This document shows positions 23,357-33,569 of a stretch of DNA of 64,000 nt, piece after piece. Source of the stretch: Aspergillus flavus (taxonomy: Eukaryota; Ascomycota; Eurotiomycetes; Eurotiales; Aspergillaceae). The first letter of the stretch is position 1, and each line of letters starts with the position of its first letter. The notes beneath the pieces were generated by a model. The model did not search any database. It was not told where the DNA came from and saw only the letters and a program-made list of their open reading frames with translations. The stretch is from positions 992,001 through 1,056,000 of the forward strand of contig NC_092405.1 of assembly GCF_009017415.1 (NCBI RefSeq), written 5' to 3'. The translations under genes and the position numbers were made by a program.

Positions 23357-26300
23357 TCAGGCGCCAAAATGAACATACTGTGCCCAATGCAAAGGCCGCT
23401 TGCGGTACTGGGAACTCCTTGAAATCTGCAAGACGGCCTTGTGAAGTGCCAATGAGACCGTGCCGTCATTATACTCCATCTTTCCACCACGACACAGTTC
23501 AGAATAAAACGGCTTTGCAATCTCTGCACAAACAGTATCGTCAGCAGGCCACAGACACCCAATCACGTTCCGGAATCCGGCAACCTGAAACCCGCTCACG
23601 ACATGCAGCACCTCATCGACAAGCCATTTGGATCGGTTCTCGGCGGTTGAGCATGCGGATAGATAGGCGATCTGGCCTTGTGAACAGTCAATCTCGTACA
23701 GACTGCCGACTGTAAGCCTGTCCTGTTCTGGCGAGTCGCCAATGGTCTGGAGTAATAGTCCGCTTTGAGATGGGTCCCTGGGCTCTGATACCCCGTGGCA
23801 GGCGAAGTGGGCAATATGGCAGTCTGCGAGTCGTCTCTTGACTGTGTCAGCATCAGGTTGGCTGAGGCATTCCGCATGAACATAGTTCCCGATTGTGTCT
23901 GTCACGGCGACTATCTCTGCCAAGACACCGTCCAGATCATCAGCACCGGGCGTGGTGGCCATGGACACTGTGAGGAGCTTTGGGCACTGAGTTGCCTGGT
24001 CGGATAGAGGCTCTCGATTCCTTGTATATAAGAGGGCTCTCAAGGACGGAGTGTAAGAAGAAAGCACTCGAGAATTGGCGCTCTCGTTTCGTTCCGTAAG
24101 GTGATTGCCTGCCGCATGAAAGGGAAATGAGCTGGCCAGCCCTGTTCCAACCCACCACACCCTTGGCATGTCTTCCGGAGAATCATGCACTTTATATTGG
24201 AGCCCATCAAAAACAGGCTTGACGCACACCCTCCACAGCCAGGAGAGAAAGCGCAAGTAGGCTTTGTTATTCGCACCGCGGTTGACTAAGGTAGCTGTCA
24301 TGTCCTTCTTGATCCAGTCTCTGGCTTCGTCGGGGTCGAGGCCTTGAAGATGGATTACTTTGAGACCAGTTGAGGAAATAACTAAAGCGTCACTCCCCAC
24401 GCTAGTGATGTTGACGATAATAACCCTACCCCTCGCTGCGCCTTCCTTAACTTCTTCTTCCGTGACTCTCTTCTCGGAAGAGTCTACTGTTGGACTAAAA
24501 TGGATGTCCTCTGTGGGTGCTTCAGATCCTCCTTGAGCTCTCTGACTATCGAAGTGGTAGTTGGCTGCATTGCCTGAGCAAAGGCTCACAGTAGGGGTGT
24601 GCATCTCATAGAGCGGAATTTCAACTTCTGCAGACAAACCCAGCTGTGTATTCCGGCGTTTAAACAGGTCACTCCGGTCATTCATCAGAAGCCTCAGGAT
24701 AACACCGCGTCCGCGTTCTAACAAGTCGAGTGCTTCAATAGGAGAGCGTTTAGTTCTCAACGCCAGGGAAAATGCATATGTGGCCAGACCGGAGAAGACC
24801 TGCACAACCTCTTGCTGATCTTGAAGGGTGAGTGACTGATTGTGAACAAGTGGGAGAACATCAATTGCCGCTGTGGCAAGTGCATAGGCTTTCTCAAGGT
24901 TAGATTGTTCGATGTAGATTGTAACTGCCCGATTTGCCGCTCTAATGCGTCCGAAGGGAGAGGCTCTGAGAGAGTTCCACACTTGTAAGCTCAAACCCAG
25001 TGCCTCTTCTTGATCATCAGAATTCTGGCAATGAAGAAGAAGTGCAAGCTCGTCTTGGCAATCAGCAAGAATGTCAGTTTCAGTCGGAAGAGCAGCGATG
25101 GACTTGCGGCAAATTTCAATAGCAGCTTCAAGGTGCTCGTCGTTGTGTGTAATCATATACATAATGCGCCTACAGCCCGCCATGATGCCGAGGCACAATT
25201 GAGCATGCAAAGGACTTCGTACTCGATCGAGGGCACATGTGAACGTCTGCATTGATTCTTCAAGATAGTTGGGCTCCCTTGTTGCTTGAAAAAGCTCCAT
25301 GAGGTAACGGCCCAAGTTGGACAAGATTGCTGGCAGCCCGGCATGGCTGGCGGGTGCGATTTCGACTGCCTGCCGTGACGCGTGTTCTGCCCCTTGGAGG
25401 TCTCTTTGATCTCCGCTACGGCGATACCGGGTACCTAGACAACTTGCGAGAATATCCAGGTTAGTTGCAGTGACAACCTTGGGCATTTGGGACTCGTTTT
25501 CCAATGATTTGCGCAGTGCTTTAATAGCGTCGTCAAGGTCCCGTAACCTCAACGTAGCACTATATCGGCGCAAAAGAATGCCTCCTAGAGTGGACAAGAA
25601 CTTCGACATTTCATGGCCATAAATAGATGCCAGGCTGAGCGATCGATGGGCTATCTTGATTGCTTCTTCCAGATACTTTATCTCTCCGGACAATTGGTAC
25701 TGCTCCTGGGAGGAAAATGCCAGCCTCTGCAGGATCCCTGGAAGTGCATGGTGGTCCTCAGGCATGATCTCGGCTGCTTGTTTGCAATCCGTGATAGCCC
25801 TTTCAAGTTCAGATATATCCCCAGTGTGCTCAAACAATTCCCGAAGGCATTGTCCACAGAGTGCTAGGATTTTGGCACAGATAACATGATCTTCGCCCGG
25901 TCGATCTAGTGCCTGGCTACATACTTGAATTGCTTCGTGAAGGCAGTCCACATCGCCAGTATTGACGTATTTGAAGTCCAATTGACTGCCTAGATGGTAT
26001 AAAGCCCACGCGTCATGGTCATTCTCGCCAGCCCCAGCAGCCGCAGCCTCACGACTCGCCGAGAGAACTGAATCGATGTCTTGGAGATTCCCTTGAGCCT
26101 GAAAGCGCACAAGAAGGGCATTGCGTAGCAGAGCACTAGAGTTTGACTGAGTCGGATGATTATTAGGCACTAATTGTGCTGCCCTGCGAAATGCATCTAT
26201 CCCATTGTCAAGATCTTCCATTCGGTCTGTGTGCTTGAACATAGCAAACGCGCAGGCCCCCAGGCTACGGAGTCTATTTGCGAGACCATCGTCACCTTCC

Positions 26301-27220
26301 GGCGTGCACTCCACTGATTGCCTTGTTACAATAATGGCTTTCTCCAGTGCGTCCCTATCCTCCGTCTGCGCCCAATGTAAAAGATAGGCTTTTCCGGAGT
26401 TGTACAATAGCAGTGCCATGTTGGAATCGACTTTCGGCGTGAATCGCATTGCTTGCAAACCCAACTGTTGTATCTCCTGTAGAGTTTCGATATCCTCCGT
26501 GCGCTCATATCGTTCACGGAGGCGGCATCCCAGACGTTCAAGTCGAGGGATTAATTCTGAATCATCTTCATCCGTCGCTTGGACAGCCTGGCGAGAAACC
26601 TCAATTGAGAGATCTAAATATTTTGTTTGGTTGTCATGAGAATATCTTTCCTTTAGCGCTCTAGCGAGGTGGTCCAAGAAGTACGCAAATATCGGTATGT
26701 TCTTAGGAATCTCATCCAAGATCCGCCAATATATCGCGGTTGCCCGATCGTGATCTTCTATTTCTTTCCTTTGCCTATAGCTTGCATGAAAGGCTTCGGC
26801 AATGATAGCCAGAGTGATCCACTGTTCGGTTCGAGAACAGAAATGGTTTGCCTTATTGTCTCCCCGTTCACTGTCTTGCGAATCACTAACTTCCACTTCA
26901 CTCACTTGTGATACAATGGGTTTGACTTCCCCAATTAGTTCTAATACTGTGCGGCAAATAGAATACGTCTCCCCAAGATCACCTTGAGCAGGGACTAAAT
27001 CGCGTAAATATCTGGCATTGCGCAACCAAGACTCTAAATAGTGCGGCAACCGAGAGTCGTCCTGAGGTGTGATAGTAAGTAGCTTTTGGGATACGCCTAT
27101 AGCCGCACAAAGAGTTCGAGCATCTCCGGTGCAATGATACTGCTCTTCCAGTAAAAGCCCTTGGTTGGCTAACTGGGCTGAATCCGTGTCGGCTTGGGTG
27201 GTAATCACTTCGGTATCCAT
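23357..27220 (-). CDS. TPR-CHAT (caspase-like) protease
   Basis: I start at ATG 27220 (MDTEVITTQADTDSAQLANQ); the frame is open upstream but without similar composition. The product is 1287 residues in one exon. About 900 residues consist of tetratricopeptide-like helical repeats recurring every 40-50 residues. The C-terminal CHAT domain has the catalytic pair: histidine in HFACHG (about 1142) and cysteine in YLSACST (about 1190), followed by GFRNVIGCLWPADD and the closing PLHWAQYVHFG. CHAT proteases belong to the caspase-separase clan. Known family: TPR-CHAT proteases in bacteria and fungi are linked to gasdermin activation or other death responses. A gasdermin-like gene lies directly upstream on the same strand, 328 bp away, which supports that role. 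The trigger sensed by the repeats is unknown. Confidence 0.85.
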   Translation of the reverse strand: MDTEVITTQADTDSAQLANQGLLLEEQYHCTGDARTLCAAIGVSQKLLTITPQDDSRLPHYLESWLRNARYLRDLVPAQGDLGETYSICRTVLELIGEVKPIVSQVSEVEVSDSQDSERGDNKANHFCSRTEQWITLAIIAEAFHASYRQRKEIEDHDRATAIYWRILDEIPKNIPIFAYFLDHLARALKERYSHDNQTKYLDLSIEVSRQAVQATDEDDSELIPRLERLGCRLRERYERTEDIETLQEIQQLGLQAMRFTPKVDSNMALLLYNSGKAYLLHWAQTEDRDALEKAIIVTRQSVECTPEGDDGLANRLRSLGACAFAMFKHTDRMEDLDNGIDAFRRAAQLVPNNHPTQSNSSALLRNALLVRFQAQGNLQDIDSVLSASREAAAAGAGENDHDAWALYHLGSQLDFKYVNTGDVDCLHEAIQVCSQALDRPGEDHVICAKILALCGQCLRELFEHTGDISELERAITDCKQAAEIMPEDHHALPGILQRLAFSSQEQYQLSGEIKYLEEAIKIAHRSLSLASIYGHEMSKFLSTLGGILLRRYSATLRLRDLDDAIKALRKSLENESQMPKVVTATNLDILASCLGTRYRRSGDQRDLQGAEHASRQAVEIAPASHAGLPAILSNLGRYLMELFQATREPNYLEESMQTFTCALDRVRSPLHAQLCLGIMAGCRRIMYMITHNDEHLEAAIEICRKSIAALPTETDILADCQDELALLLHCQNSDDQEEALGLSLQVWNSLRASPFGRIRAANRAVTIYIEQSNLEKAYALATAAIDVLPLVHNQSLTLQDQQEVVQVFSGLATYAFSLALRTKRSPIEALDLLERGRGVILRLLMNDRSDLFKRRNTQLGLSAEVEIPLYEMHTPTVSLCSGNAANYHFDSQRAQGGSEAPTEDIHFSPTVDSSEKRVTEEEVKEGAARGRVIIVNITSVGSDALVISSTGLKVIHLQGLDPDEARDWIKKDMTATLVNRGANNKAYLRFLSWLWRVCVKPVFDGLQYKVHDSPEDMPRVWWVGTGLASSFPFHAAGNHLTERNESANSRVLSSYTPSLRALLYTRNREPLSDQATQCPKLLTVSMATTPGADDLDGVLAEIVAVTDTIGNYVHAECLSQPDADTVKRRLADCHIAHFACHGVSEPRDPSQSGLLLQTIGDSPEQDRLTVGSLYEIDCSQGQIAYLSACSTAENRSKWLVDEVLHVVSGFQVAGFRNVIGCLWPADDTVCAEIAKPFYSELCRGGKMEYNDGTVSLALHKAVLQISRSSQYRKRPLHWAQYVHFGA

Positions 27221-27548
27221 GTTAACTTGGTCGGTATCAATACGCAAAACAAAAGCATTGAAAGAGAGACAAGGATGAAAGGAAAAGATAATTGTAATTG
27301 TTGTTTGTATTCCGGTGATCTTAGGCACCCTTGGCTAAAAAATATGGTGAGCTCAGCCTCGCCCCCAGCCACGTCACTAACTTGAAGGACCCCTGCGCCT
27401 AGGCGAGGCTGAGTATGATGTCTACTTGTATCGATGCAAAAATGTCAATCTATACCCACAATGGATCATGAGAGTGAGGGGTTTCTGAGCACTTCTAGAT
27501 CATGCCAGTCCCTCTATGGCAGTTTCTATAAAAATTACAGATCCTCAT

Positions 27549-28373
27549 TTAGGCTGCAAATAAAATAGTCTCCGAGCCAATACGATGCTCCTCAAATTCC
27601 CCATCCAAATCCAACAGATCCTCCAACTCAACCTCCACCATATCATCCGCCTCGCTCTGTAGATATCGGGGACGATCATAACGCTTCCACCTAGCTACTT
27701 TATTAAGAGCCGCCGTATCCACATTCCTCGACGAAAGAAACCCAAACTTGACCTTGCGATACTGCACCGCAACAATCTGTTCACCGGGAGCCTCAAACTG
27801 CATCTCGAGACTCTCACTATGATCTCTAGACCCGCCGACCGAAGGATCGACCAATCCCCCAAGCGGCACGACTACGCCCGACGCATTTAAACCTGCAGAT
27901 ATAGGAGCCGTCAGCTGGCCACCTATCTCCTTCCCCTCCGACTTCTGCACCCCGATCCGTGCATCCAGAACTGTATGATACCCAACGACGAGATAGATGG
28001 ACTCGCCCTCGTCGATAACCCGCTCCATCCATTTCCGAACTTCTTCTTGCTGGACTGCGTCCCTAAACCACTGCTCACTGTTATCCAGGTAGTACGTCTT
28101 CACTTGGCTTGTAGAGGTGTGAATCGCGGCTGCCGTGCGGGTTGATATCCATGTTGAGAGCAGGGCATTGAGGTCGGAGGCGAACGTATTGGTGCTGGAC
28201 AAGGCCTCGCTGCCGGAATACTGGGTTTGCACTTTCTCTATAACCGGGGGCGCGGATTGCAGAGCTGGGTCGTGGTAATCTTGGTGTGGGCAATCGATGT
28301 TGCAAAGGAAACGGCCGATTTTGACGGAGGTGGGAGGGAGGAAGAACTGGCGTAGAAAAGCACTTTGACGCAT
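27549..28373 (-). CDS. Probable fungal gasdermin-like (RCD-1/HET-Q1 type) protein
   Basis: A single exon of 274 codons starts at ATG 28373. Length matches fungal gasdermins (about 250-280 residues). The start resembles that family: an FFLPPTSVKIGRFLCN strand followed by CPHQDYHDP, and later an SIYLVVGYHTVLDARIG strand. The last 40 residues are acidic (MVEVELEDLLDLDGEFEEH) and could be the short inhibitory tail removed by proteolysis. The strongest argument is context: fungal gasdermin genes are commonly paired with a protease gene of subtilisin or CHAT type, and a TPR-CHAT gene follows here on the same strand. Family assignment is from recognition, not a search. If right, cleavage would free the N-terminal part to permeabilise membranes and kill the cell. 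I see no signal peptide. A different accessory protein remains possible. Confidence 0.62.
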   Translation of the reverse strand: MRQSAFLRQFFLPPTSVKIGRFLCNIDCPHQDYHDPALQSAPPVIEKVQTQYSGSEALSSTNTFASDLNALLSTWISTRTAAAIHTSTSQVKTYYLDNSEQWFRDAVQQEEVRKWMERVIDEGESIYLVVGYHTVLDARIGVQKSEGKEIGGQLTAPISAGLNASGVVVPLGGLVDPSVGGSRDHSESLEMQFEAPGEQIVAVQYRKVKFGFLSSRNVDTAALNKVARWKRYDRPRYLQSEADDMVEVELEDLLDLDGEFEEHRIGSETILFAA

Positions 28374-28379
28374 TTTTGG

Positions 28380-29680
28380 GCTGGTTTGGGTTGCCTTGTG
28401 TAGGTTGTGCTGTCGAGGTTTATGATACTACGCTTCTTGACGCGTCTAGGTGCGGGGATGCAAGCAACGGGCTTTAAAAGAGGAGAGGGGGTAAAGGAGA
28501 CAAGGCTCTTTAAAGCAGGCAAAAGCCTCCCGGACTTGGCAGCCTTGTGTTAGTGTTGATGTGAAATTTGAATAATCACGCCAGCCTCCCCAACCCGGGG
28601 TGTTTTGCTTTTATTCTTCAGCTGAATGCTGTCCCTTTTGATCCAGGTATGGTGATAGAGGTAAACTAACGAAATCTTATACTATTTTTGGTAGCTACGA
28701 TTAATTCACTAAACTAACCCAGCTATGTATATTGTATTATGGTTAGGGCAGGTGGTTAATTAAGCCGCTAACTTTCTAAATTGGCAAGGCTGCGGTGTGA
28801 GGAGGTGTTATAAATACTTAAGGAAATGTTTATTAGAGCACGAGAAGCTTTGATACTCGTAGGGATATGGCCACAGACATTGAATACTTGTATCTATATG
28901 ACTATATGTATTGTCAATTAGATTGACCGATCGGATCATGTTATGTATATAGAATTTAGTCTTGAAAAGCTATTAGCTCCGTAGGCTTCTGCAGAAACCC
29001 TAAGGTATACTGATTTCTTGATATGCAGGACAGGGACTGCAATGTACTTAGACCAGAAGACACAAGGACTACGCACAGGCTATCTGGACTGAAGCATGCA
29101 ATAAGTTGGTTGAGGAAAAGTCTACACCTAAATACGGAAAATGGTACTTTGTAGTCATTCCATCCTTTACTTGAGTTTATCAGACCCTCCCTGTCTGAAA
29201 GGCTGCAGTTGTCCGGGATATCAAGAGCTTCTAGTCAATCAACTCCATCAAATATTTATTATTCATACGAGCTTGACTGGAGAGATATTGTTAAAAGCAG
29301 CATTCTAGTGATAAAGTCCGTGATTTGTTACAGCTGATAGATCGGTGGCGTTCTCGTAATGCCATATTCGGTGGCCAAGGTAAACTAAGAGGTTGTGAAT
29401 GGATGATAGTAGGGAATAGAGGAGTGGGATGTTCACTCCCAAGTGGCCATTTTCGTTATAGGGAAGTCTTTTGCCATACAACAGTTTCAATGTACAGTCC
29501 TCGGTGATATGCGGCGGTTGTGCTTAGGTTTTCGCATTCGACATATTACATCGGCTGCGAGGCCATACAAATAAAAGTTTGTTTGTTATCGCAAGACTGT
29601 CAAAAAGAATATGCCTTCTCTCAGTGCACAGCTTGGTTGTCCCTAGGTCAAGAGTAGAGAAGAAAAAGGCAAAAAAAAAT
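28380..29680. other. AT-rich intergenic region
   Basis: No gene is seen. It contains the promoter of the gasdermin-like gene in its first few hundred bases and the 3' flank of tRNA-Leu copy B at its end. Confidence 0.45.
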
Positions 29681-29682
29681 GT

Positions 29683-29818
29683 TGACGAGAGTGGGATTTG
29701 AACCCACGCCCCTTTCGAGACTGGAACCTTACTCCAGCTGAGAGATTATTAGTTATTTGTTTAACAAGAAAGTGATTATAGTAGTACTAACCGCCTTGGA
29801 CCGCTCGGCCATCTCGCC
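29683..29818 (-). tRNA. tRNA-Leu(AAG) with non-canonical intron, copy B
   Basis: Mature sequence of 82 nt, the same as copy A except for one T-to-C change in the D loop. The insertion (29791-29738) is 54 nt, lies at the same place between the D arm and anticodon arm, starts GTTAGT, holds AACTAATAAT and ends CTCAG. A run of nine T residues follows. It has the same orientation as copy A, so the two bracket the gasdermin-like/CHAT pair as direct repeats. Confidence 0.88.
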
Positions 29819-30072
29819 TATTGGTTGAATTGCTTTTTTTGTTTTGCATATATTCAGCAGTAACTTTACTATACACATTGTCTCCTAAAGGACTAAATAT
29901 GTAAAATGTTTACGGTGCAGGCAATTCGTACATATGCTAGATCTTTTCTTTTTTTTTATCCCATGAGCCCAATTAGTTAGATATCCATTTCAAATTGAAT
30001 TAATCCTTCGAGAATCTCCTTTCTAACCTAGTAGGGACATAACCCGAGTGATTTCATTATATGTATAGGCAG

Positions 30073-32235
30073 CTATACAATCTCAGTCATGGCTTTAACA
30101 ATGTCTGCGACTGCTTGTGTATCATACTCGGCCGTGTGGTATAGATCAATGTCCACATATCTTGACTGATTCTCCAGCAACCTTATATGAGTCGCCTCGA
30201 GAGTCATACATACCACCCTGCTGGCAAAAGCTTCCGACATAGCACTGCAATATTAATCGTGTTGAAATTTTTGCATGGCAAGTAGCTCCGACGCTTCACT
30301 ATTAATTCGTCCATACCAGTGAGTATCCTTTGGAAACACTGCATATCCTGAGCGCTATACCAGCTGAATATATTGACTTTACCGGGGCTGTAGCCTAACT
30401 TGAGGATGTGTCCTCGGATCTGCGACGGTTTCATTCCATTCGTTCGGTAACTCTTGTACAGCCGAACAAGGAATGGACCAATATTAGCTCCAGTGTATGG
30501 AGTTACAGCTTCAATGATTTCACTGATCGATATACCGTAATCAACGTTTGTGCTCAGAAGTGTTTCGCCGTCCATTTGTCGGATAGACACCTGCAAAGGT
30601 ATGGGCGATTTTGCTCTGATTGACAAGAACTCAAAATCAATAACCCAATTAGCCTGGGGGCTTTCCAGGAGATACTCTTTAAGGAGCTTGAGTACCCGCT
30701 CGCAGTGGCTTCGGGAGGTAAGATTCCATTCGAGCTGTGAATTCTCCTTGTCATCCATTCTTCGTTCCGTGCTGCGGCTCGATGCGATTTGTAAGATTTC
30801 CGCCGAGTGTATACCACAATAGCGTGAGTTTGCAACTTTCGGCAGAGGACAGGTATAAAATTCACACCTAGGTTTGCTGTCCACCAAACGCTCCCCTGAC
30901 CGCAAAAGAAGAAAGAGCGAGTTTCGTTTCATCAGATTACGTCTTTTCAATTTGCAGTCGTATTCGCCCTTCTACCATTATCAGCAAGATATTCTTCGGC
31001 AGTATCATCGTCTTGGCTTTGTCTAGTGTGCTCTAGGAGCAAAACTTGTCTGATTAGGTCAGATGGGATATCTGATTCAGAGATTGTATGTTTTAGCCTA
31101 AAATCTTCTCGACGAAGGTATTCAAATGGCTGCTTCCTTAATGGGGTGCTCATGAATGTTACTCTTGAGCCGCGTAAGCGAATTTGGTTAACCAAGACTG
31201 AGAGGTCGCTATGCACCCCAACAACTGGTGTAACCGGTGCTGTGCGCCTATAGGTAGCATGAAGAATGGTATCATAGAGCGTCCAGGTTGTAGAGAAACG
31301 GCGTGGTCTCCATTTGGGACTTTCGGGGTCACAGAGAAGCAACATATCAACGTCTGTAATATGTAAAACTGGTGAAGCATGAAAATTGGAGAGATTGGTC
31401 GTCAGGAGCCCATAATACTGCCTCTTTGTGATCTCGGCCGTTGGCAGCGACGTGGTCAATTGTCCACCCTTGAAGGAAGTATTGATCAGGCGCAGAAAAA
31501 CGTAAAGTATTGGAACCCCGCATCGATAAAGCCAAGGGAAGCAGAATTTCGACATTATCAAGAAATGAGAGAATGGCACCCCATTGTGTCGGTGTGCTCG
31601 CATACGGCGCATCGTAGTCGAATCCAACTCTCACCGGTATAACATATTCAATATTATCGCTCGCTTTCAACAATTCTCGGCATACTATTGCAACACAGTT
31701 CTTCAAGTCTTGATAGTAGACACGTGTATTTCCATGATGCAAAGTAGGGGATATATCTTCCTGAGTCAGGGGTGCCTAAAGATCATTTCTTTCGTCGCTC
31801 ATGCTCGGGGACAGGGAATAGAGCGTCTTACTGATTTCAACTAGGGCGCGCGTCTTATATGAATAGTTCAACACATCCTTCGTGTATGACTGTGTATCTT
31901 GTATCTCGAATAATACGTCGCTGAGAACGCTGGGTGATTCTGGCTCGGTTGGGTGACCTGAATGGGGAGGTTCTTGTTCCATGCCAAAAAACTTGTAAGC
32001 GTCATCGAGTGTATGTAGACGACCTTTCTTTCCTGATTCTATCCCGACAAATGGCACGGGATGGTTCTCTGGGTGAACCTGCGATGGTAAGCATGAGGGG
32101 GGTACGTTTATTGCACGAGGAACTTACTTTAATCCAGTCGCTTTTGGCTATTATGCCAAGCTCGACTATTTTCCGACGTGTGAGACGAAGGTTTCCAGGT
32201 TGCTCGTGACTAGACGGCGGGGCTAGAACATTCAT
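30073..32235 (-). pseudogene. Broken DEDDh 3'-5' exonuclease-like gene
   Basis: The ATG at 32235 or just upstream opens MNVLAPPSSHEQPGNLRLTR. A 49-nt intron (32127-32079) is well formed. The C-terminal half is an RNase H-like exonuclease: ExoI motif WVIDFEFLS, an ExoII-like aspartate in WYSAQDMQCF, and ExoIII YHTAEYDTQA with the H-x4-D spacing of the DEDDh class. A further intron near 30980-30900 joins ADNG to ERLVDSKPRC. The frame is damaged by TAG at 31776-31778, a shift near 31400, and a shift near 30210 just before the ExoIII motif. The middle region (PTQWGAILSFLDNVEILLPL) is unfamiliar. An intact protein would have degraded RNA or DNA ends. Confidence 0.6.
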
Positions 32236-32239
32236 CCGA

Positions 32240-33430
32240 CTGTCTGGTAGGGCCTTTAAGGATCTCTCGCTGTCTAGCCATCATCTGAGTGACCGTGGCT
32301 GGATTTTGAACCTAGCCGATGCAGTTTTGACAGATATTGGCTTCAGCTCGTTGGTAGCAATGTCAAGTTCTTTTGTCTCTCGGTAGTAGGAGATAACTCA
32401 GAGTTTCTCTGCTACCGTTTGCCTTTTCCTTGTACGCCTAGTTATACCAATTGCCGGCGGGGTATCCGTTCGCTGGGAATTCGTGGAGAGACGTCGGACG
32501 GGACTTCTCTTTTTGTTATAAGTTCAGGGTTGTCGGCCATGAGTTCAACGGACAGAAACCCTTCCTGGTTATGTGGTGCTTGATCGAATCCTTATTCACA
32601 ATCAGTAGAAAAGAAGAATATATCAACTGCTTGTAGAGGTCTGGTAAGCCTAGTGGTTATATGACTCCCAACAGTTTGTGCATAAGTGCCCCACTGCTGA
32701 ACATTCACCTTTCTGGTGGCTGAAAGGTCACGATAAAAAGTAACCTTGCCACTTTTGTACTTAGCCACAGGTGGGAATAATCTTAGCCTTCCAGTATACA
32801 AAGTAACTCGGGTGTGTACATTGGAATATTTTATATCGTGATATTTTATCATGCAATCGGCCTTTTTTTCTTGTTGGTATTAACAACTCTGTCGAGGGAA
32901 AAATGTACTAATAATAACGCATTAGCTCTTTGGTATATGCTACATTAAGAGGGCTTGGATGTATATCTTGCCTAATTAGTGTAAAGATAGGTTTGGGAGA
33001 ACAAGTCTGTATTTTGGGTATATACCGTACATCACAGAAAGCTCAAAGTCTTTCACAGCTTCCTTGTATGTAGGCTATTGACTTCTGTTTTGCCCTATGG
33101 CTCTTTGGCTTGAAAATACTTAAACCAGACCTTAATAGGCATATTGTTGCGTGGACTATCGATCAACATCACTTGTGATTATATATAGATGTTGAAGACA
33201 CGAGGTGTGCAAGAGGAGCATCGGAAATTTGGATGATGCTATTAATATATGTAAGTATCAACTATAGCAGAAGTAAAAACTAAGCTTGAAGAATTAGAAA
33301 TATTGAGAAATTTATGATTTAATATAACCGGACACAAAACATTCCAATCCCCAGGTAAAGATATTTGCGATATGTGCTGACACTGCTTTTATTTTTGGAT
33401 TATAAAACATACTTTTTGCTAGAAATCAAC
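32240..33430. other. AT-rich intergenic region
   Basis: I see no gene on either strand. The open frames are short and compositionally random. Confidence 0.45.
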
Positions 33431-33434
33431 CAAA

Positions 33435-33567
33435 GGCGAGATGGCCGAGCGGTCCAAGGCGGTTAGTACTATGATCACTTTCTTGTCAAACAAATAACTA
33501 ATAATTTCTCAGCTGGAGTAAGGTTCCAGTCTCGAAAGGGGCGTGGGTTCAAATCCCACTCTCGTCA
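33435..33567 (+). tRNA. tRNA-Leu(AAG) with non-canonical intron, copy C
   Basis: The mature part is 82 nt and matches copy B. The insertion (33462-33512) is 51 nt, a few bases shorter than in the other copies because of a small difference after GTTAGTACTA. It again starts GTTAGT, contains AACTAATAAT and ends CTCAG. A run of nine T residues follows after CAACATC. The 5' flank (CAACCAA) is shared with copies A and B. Orientation is opposite to them. Confidence 0.88.
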
Positions 33568-33569
33568 AC

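Noticed and set aside
31776..31860. Intron that would skip the TAG in the exonuclease gene
   Set aside because: A GTAAGA...TTTAG block fits splice rules but moves the next exon into a frame that soon stops, away from the protein-like frame with ISPTLHHGNTRVYYQDL.
33462..33512. Canonical 37/38 intron in the tRNA-Leu genes
   Set aside because: Placing the intron at 37/38 leaves A instead of U at position 33, and the stem halves GTTAG and TCCAG cannot pair. Only removal after base 26 gives a cloverleaf.
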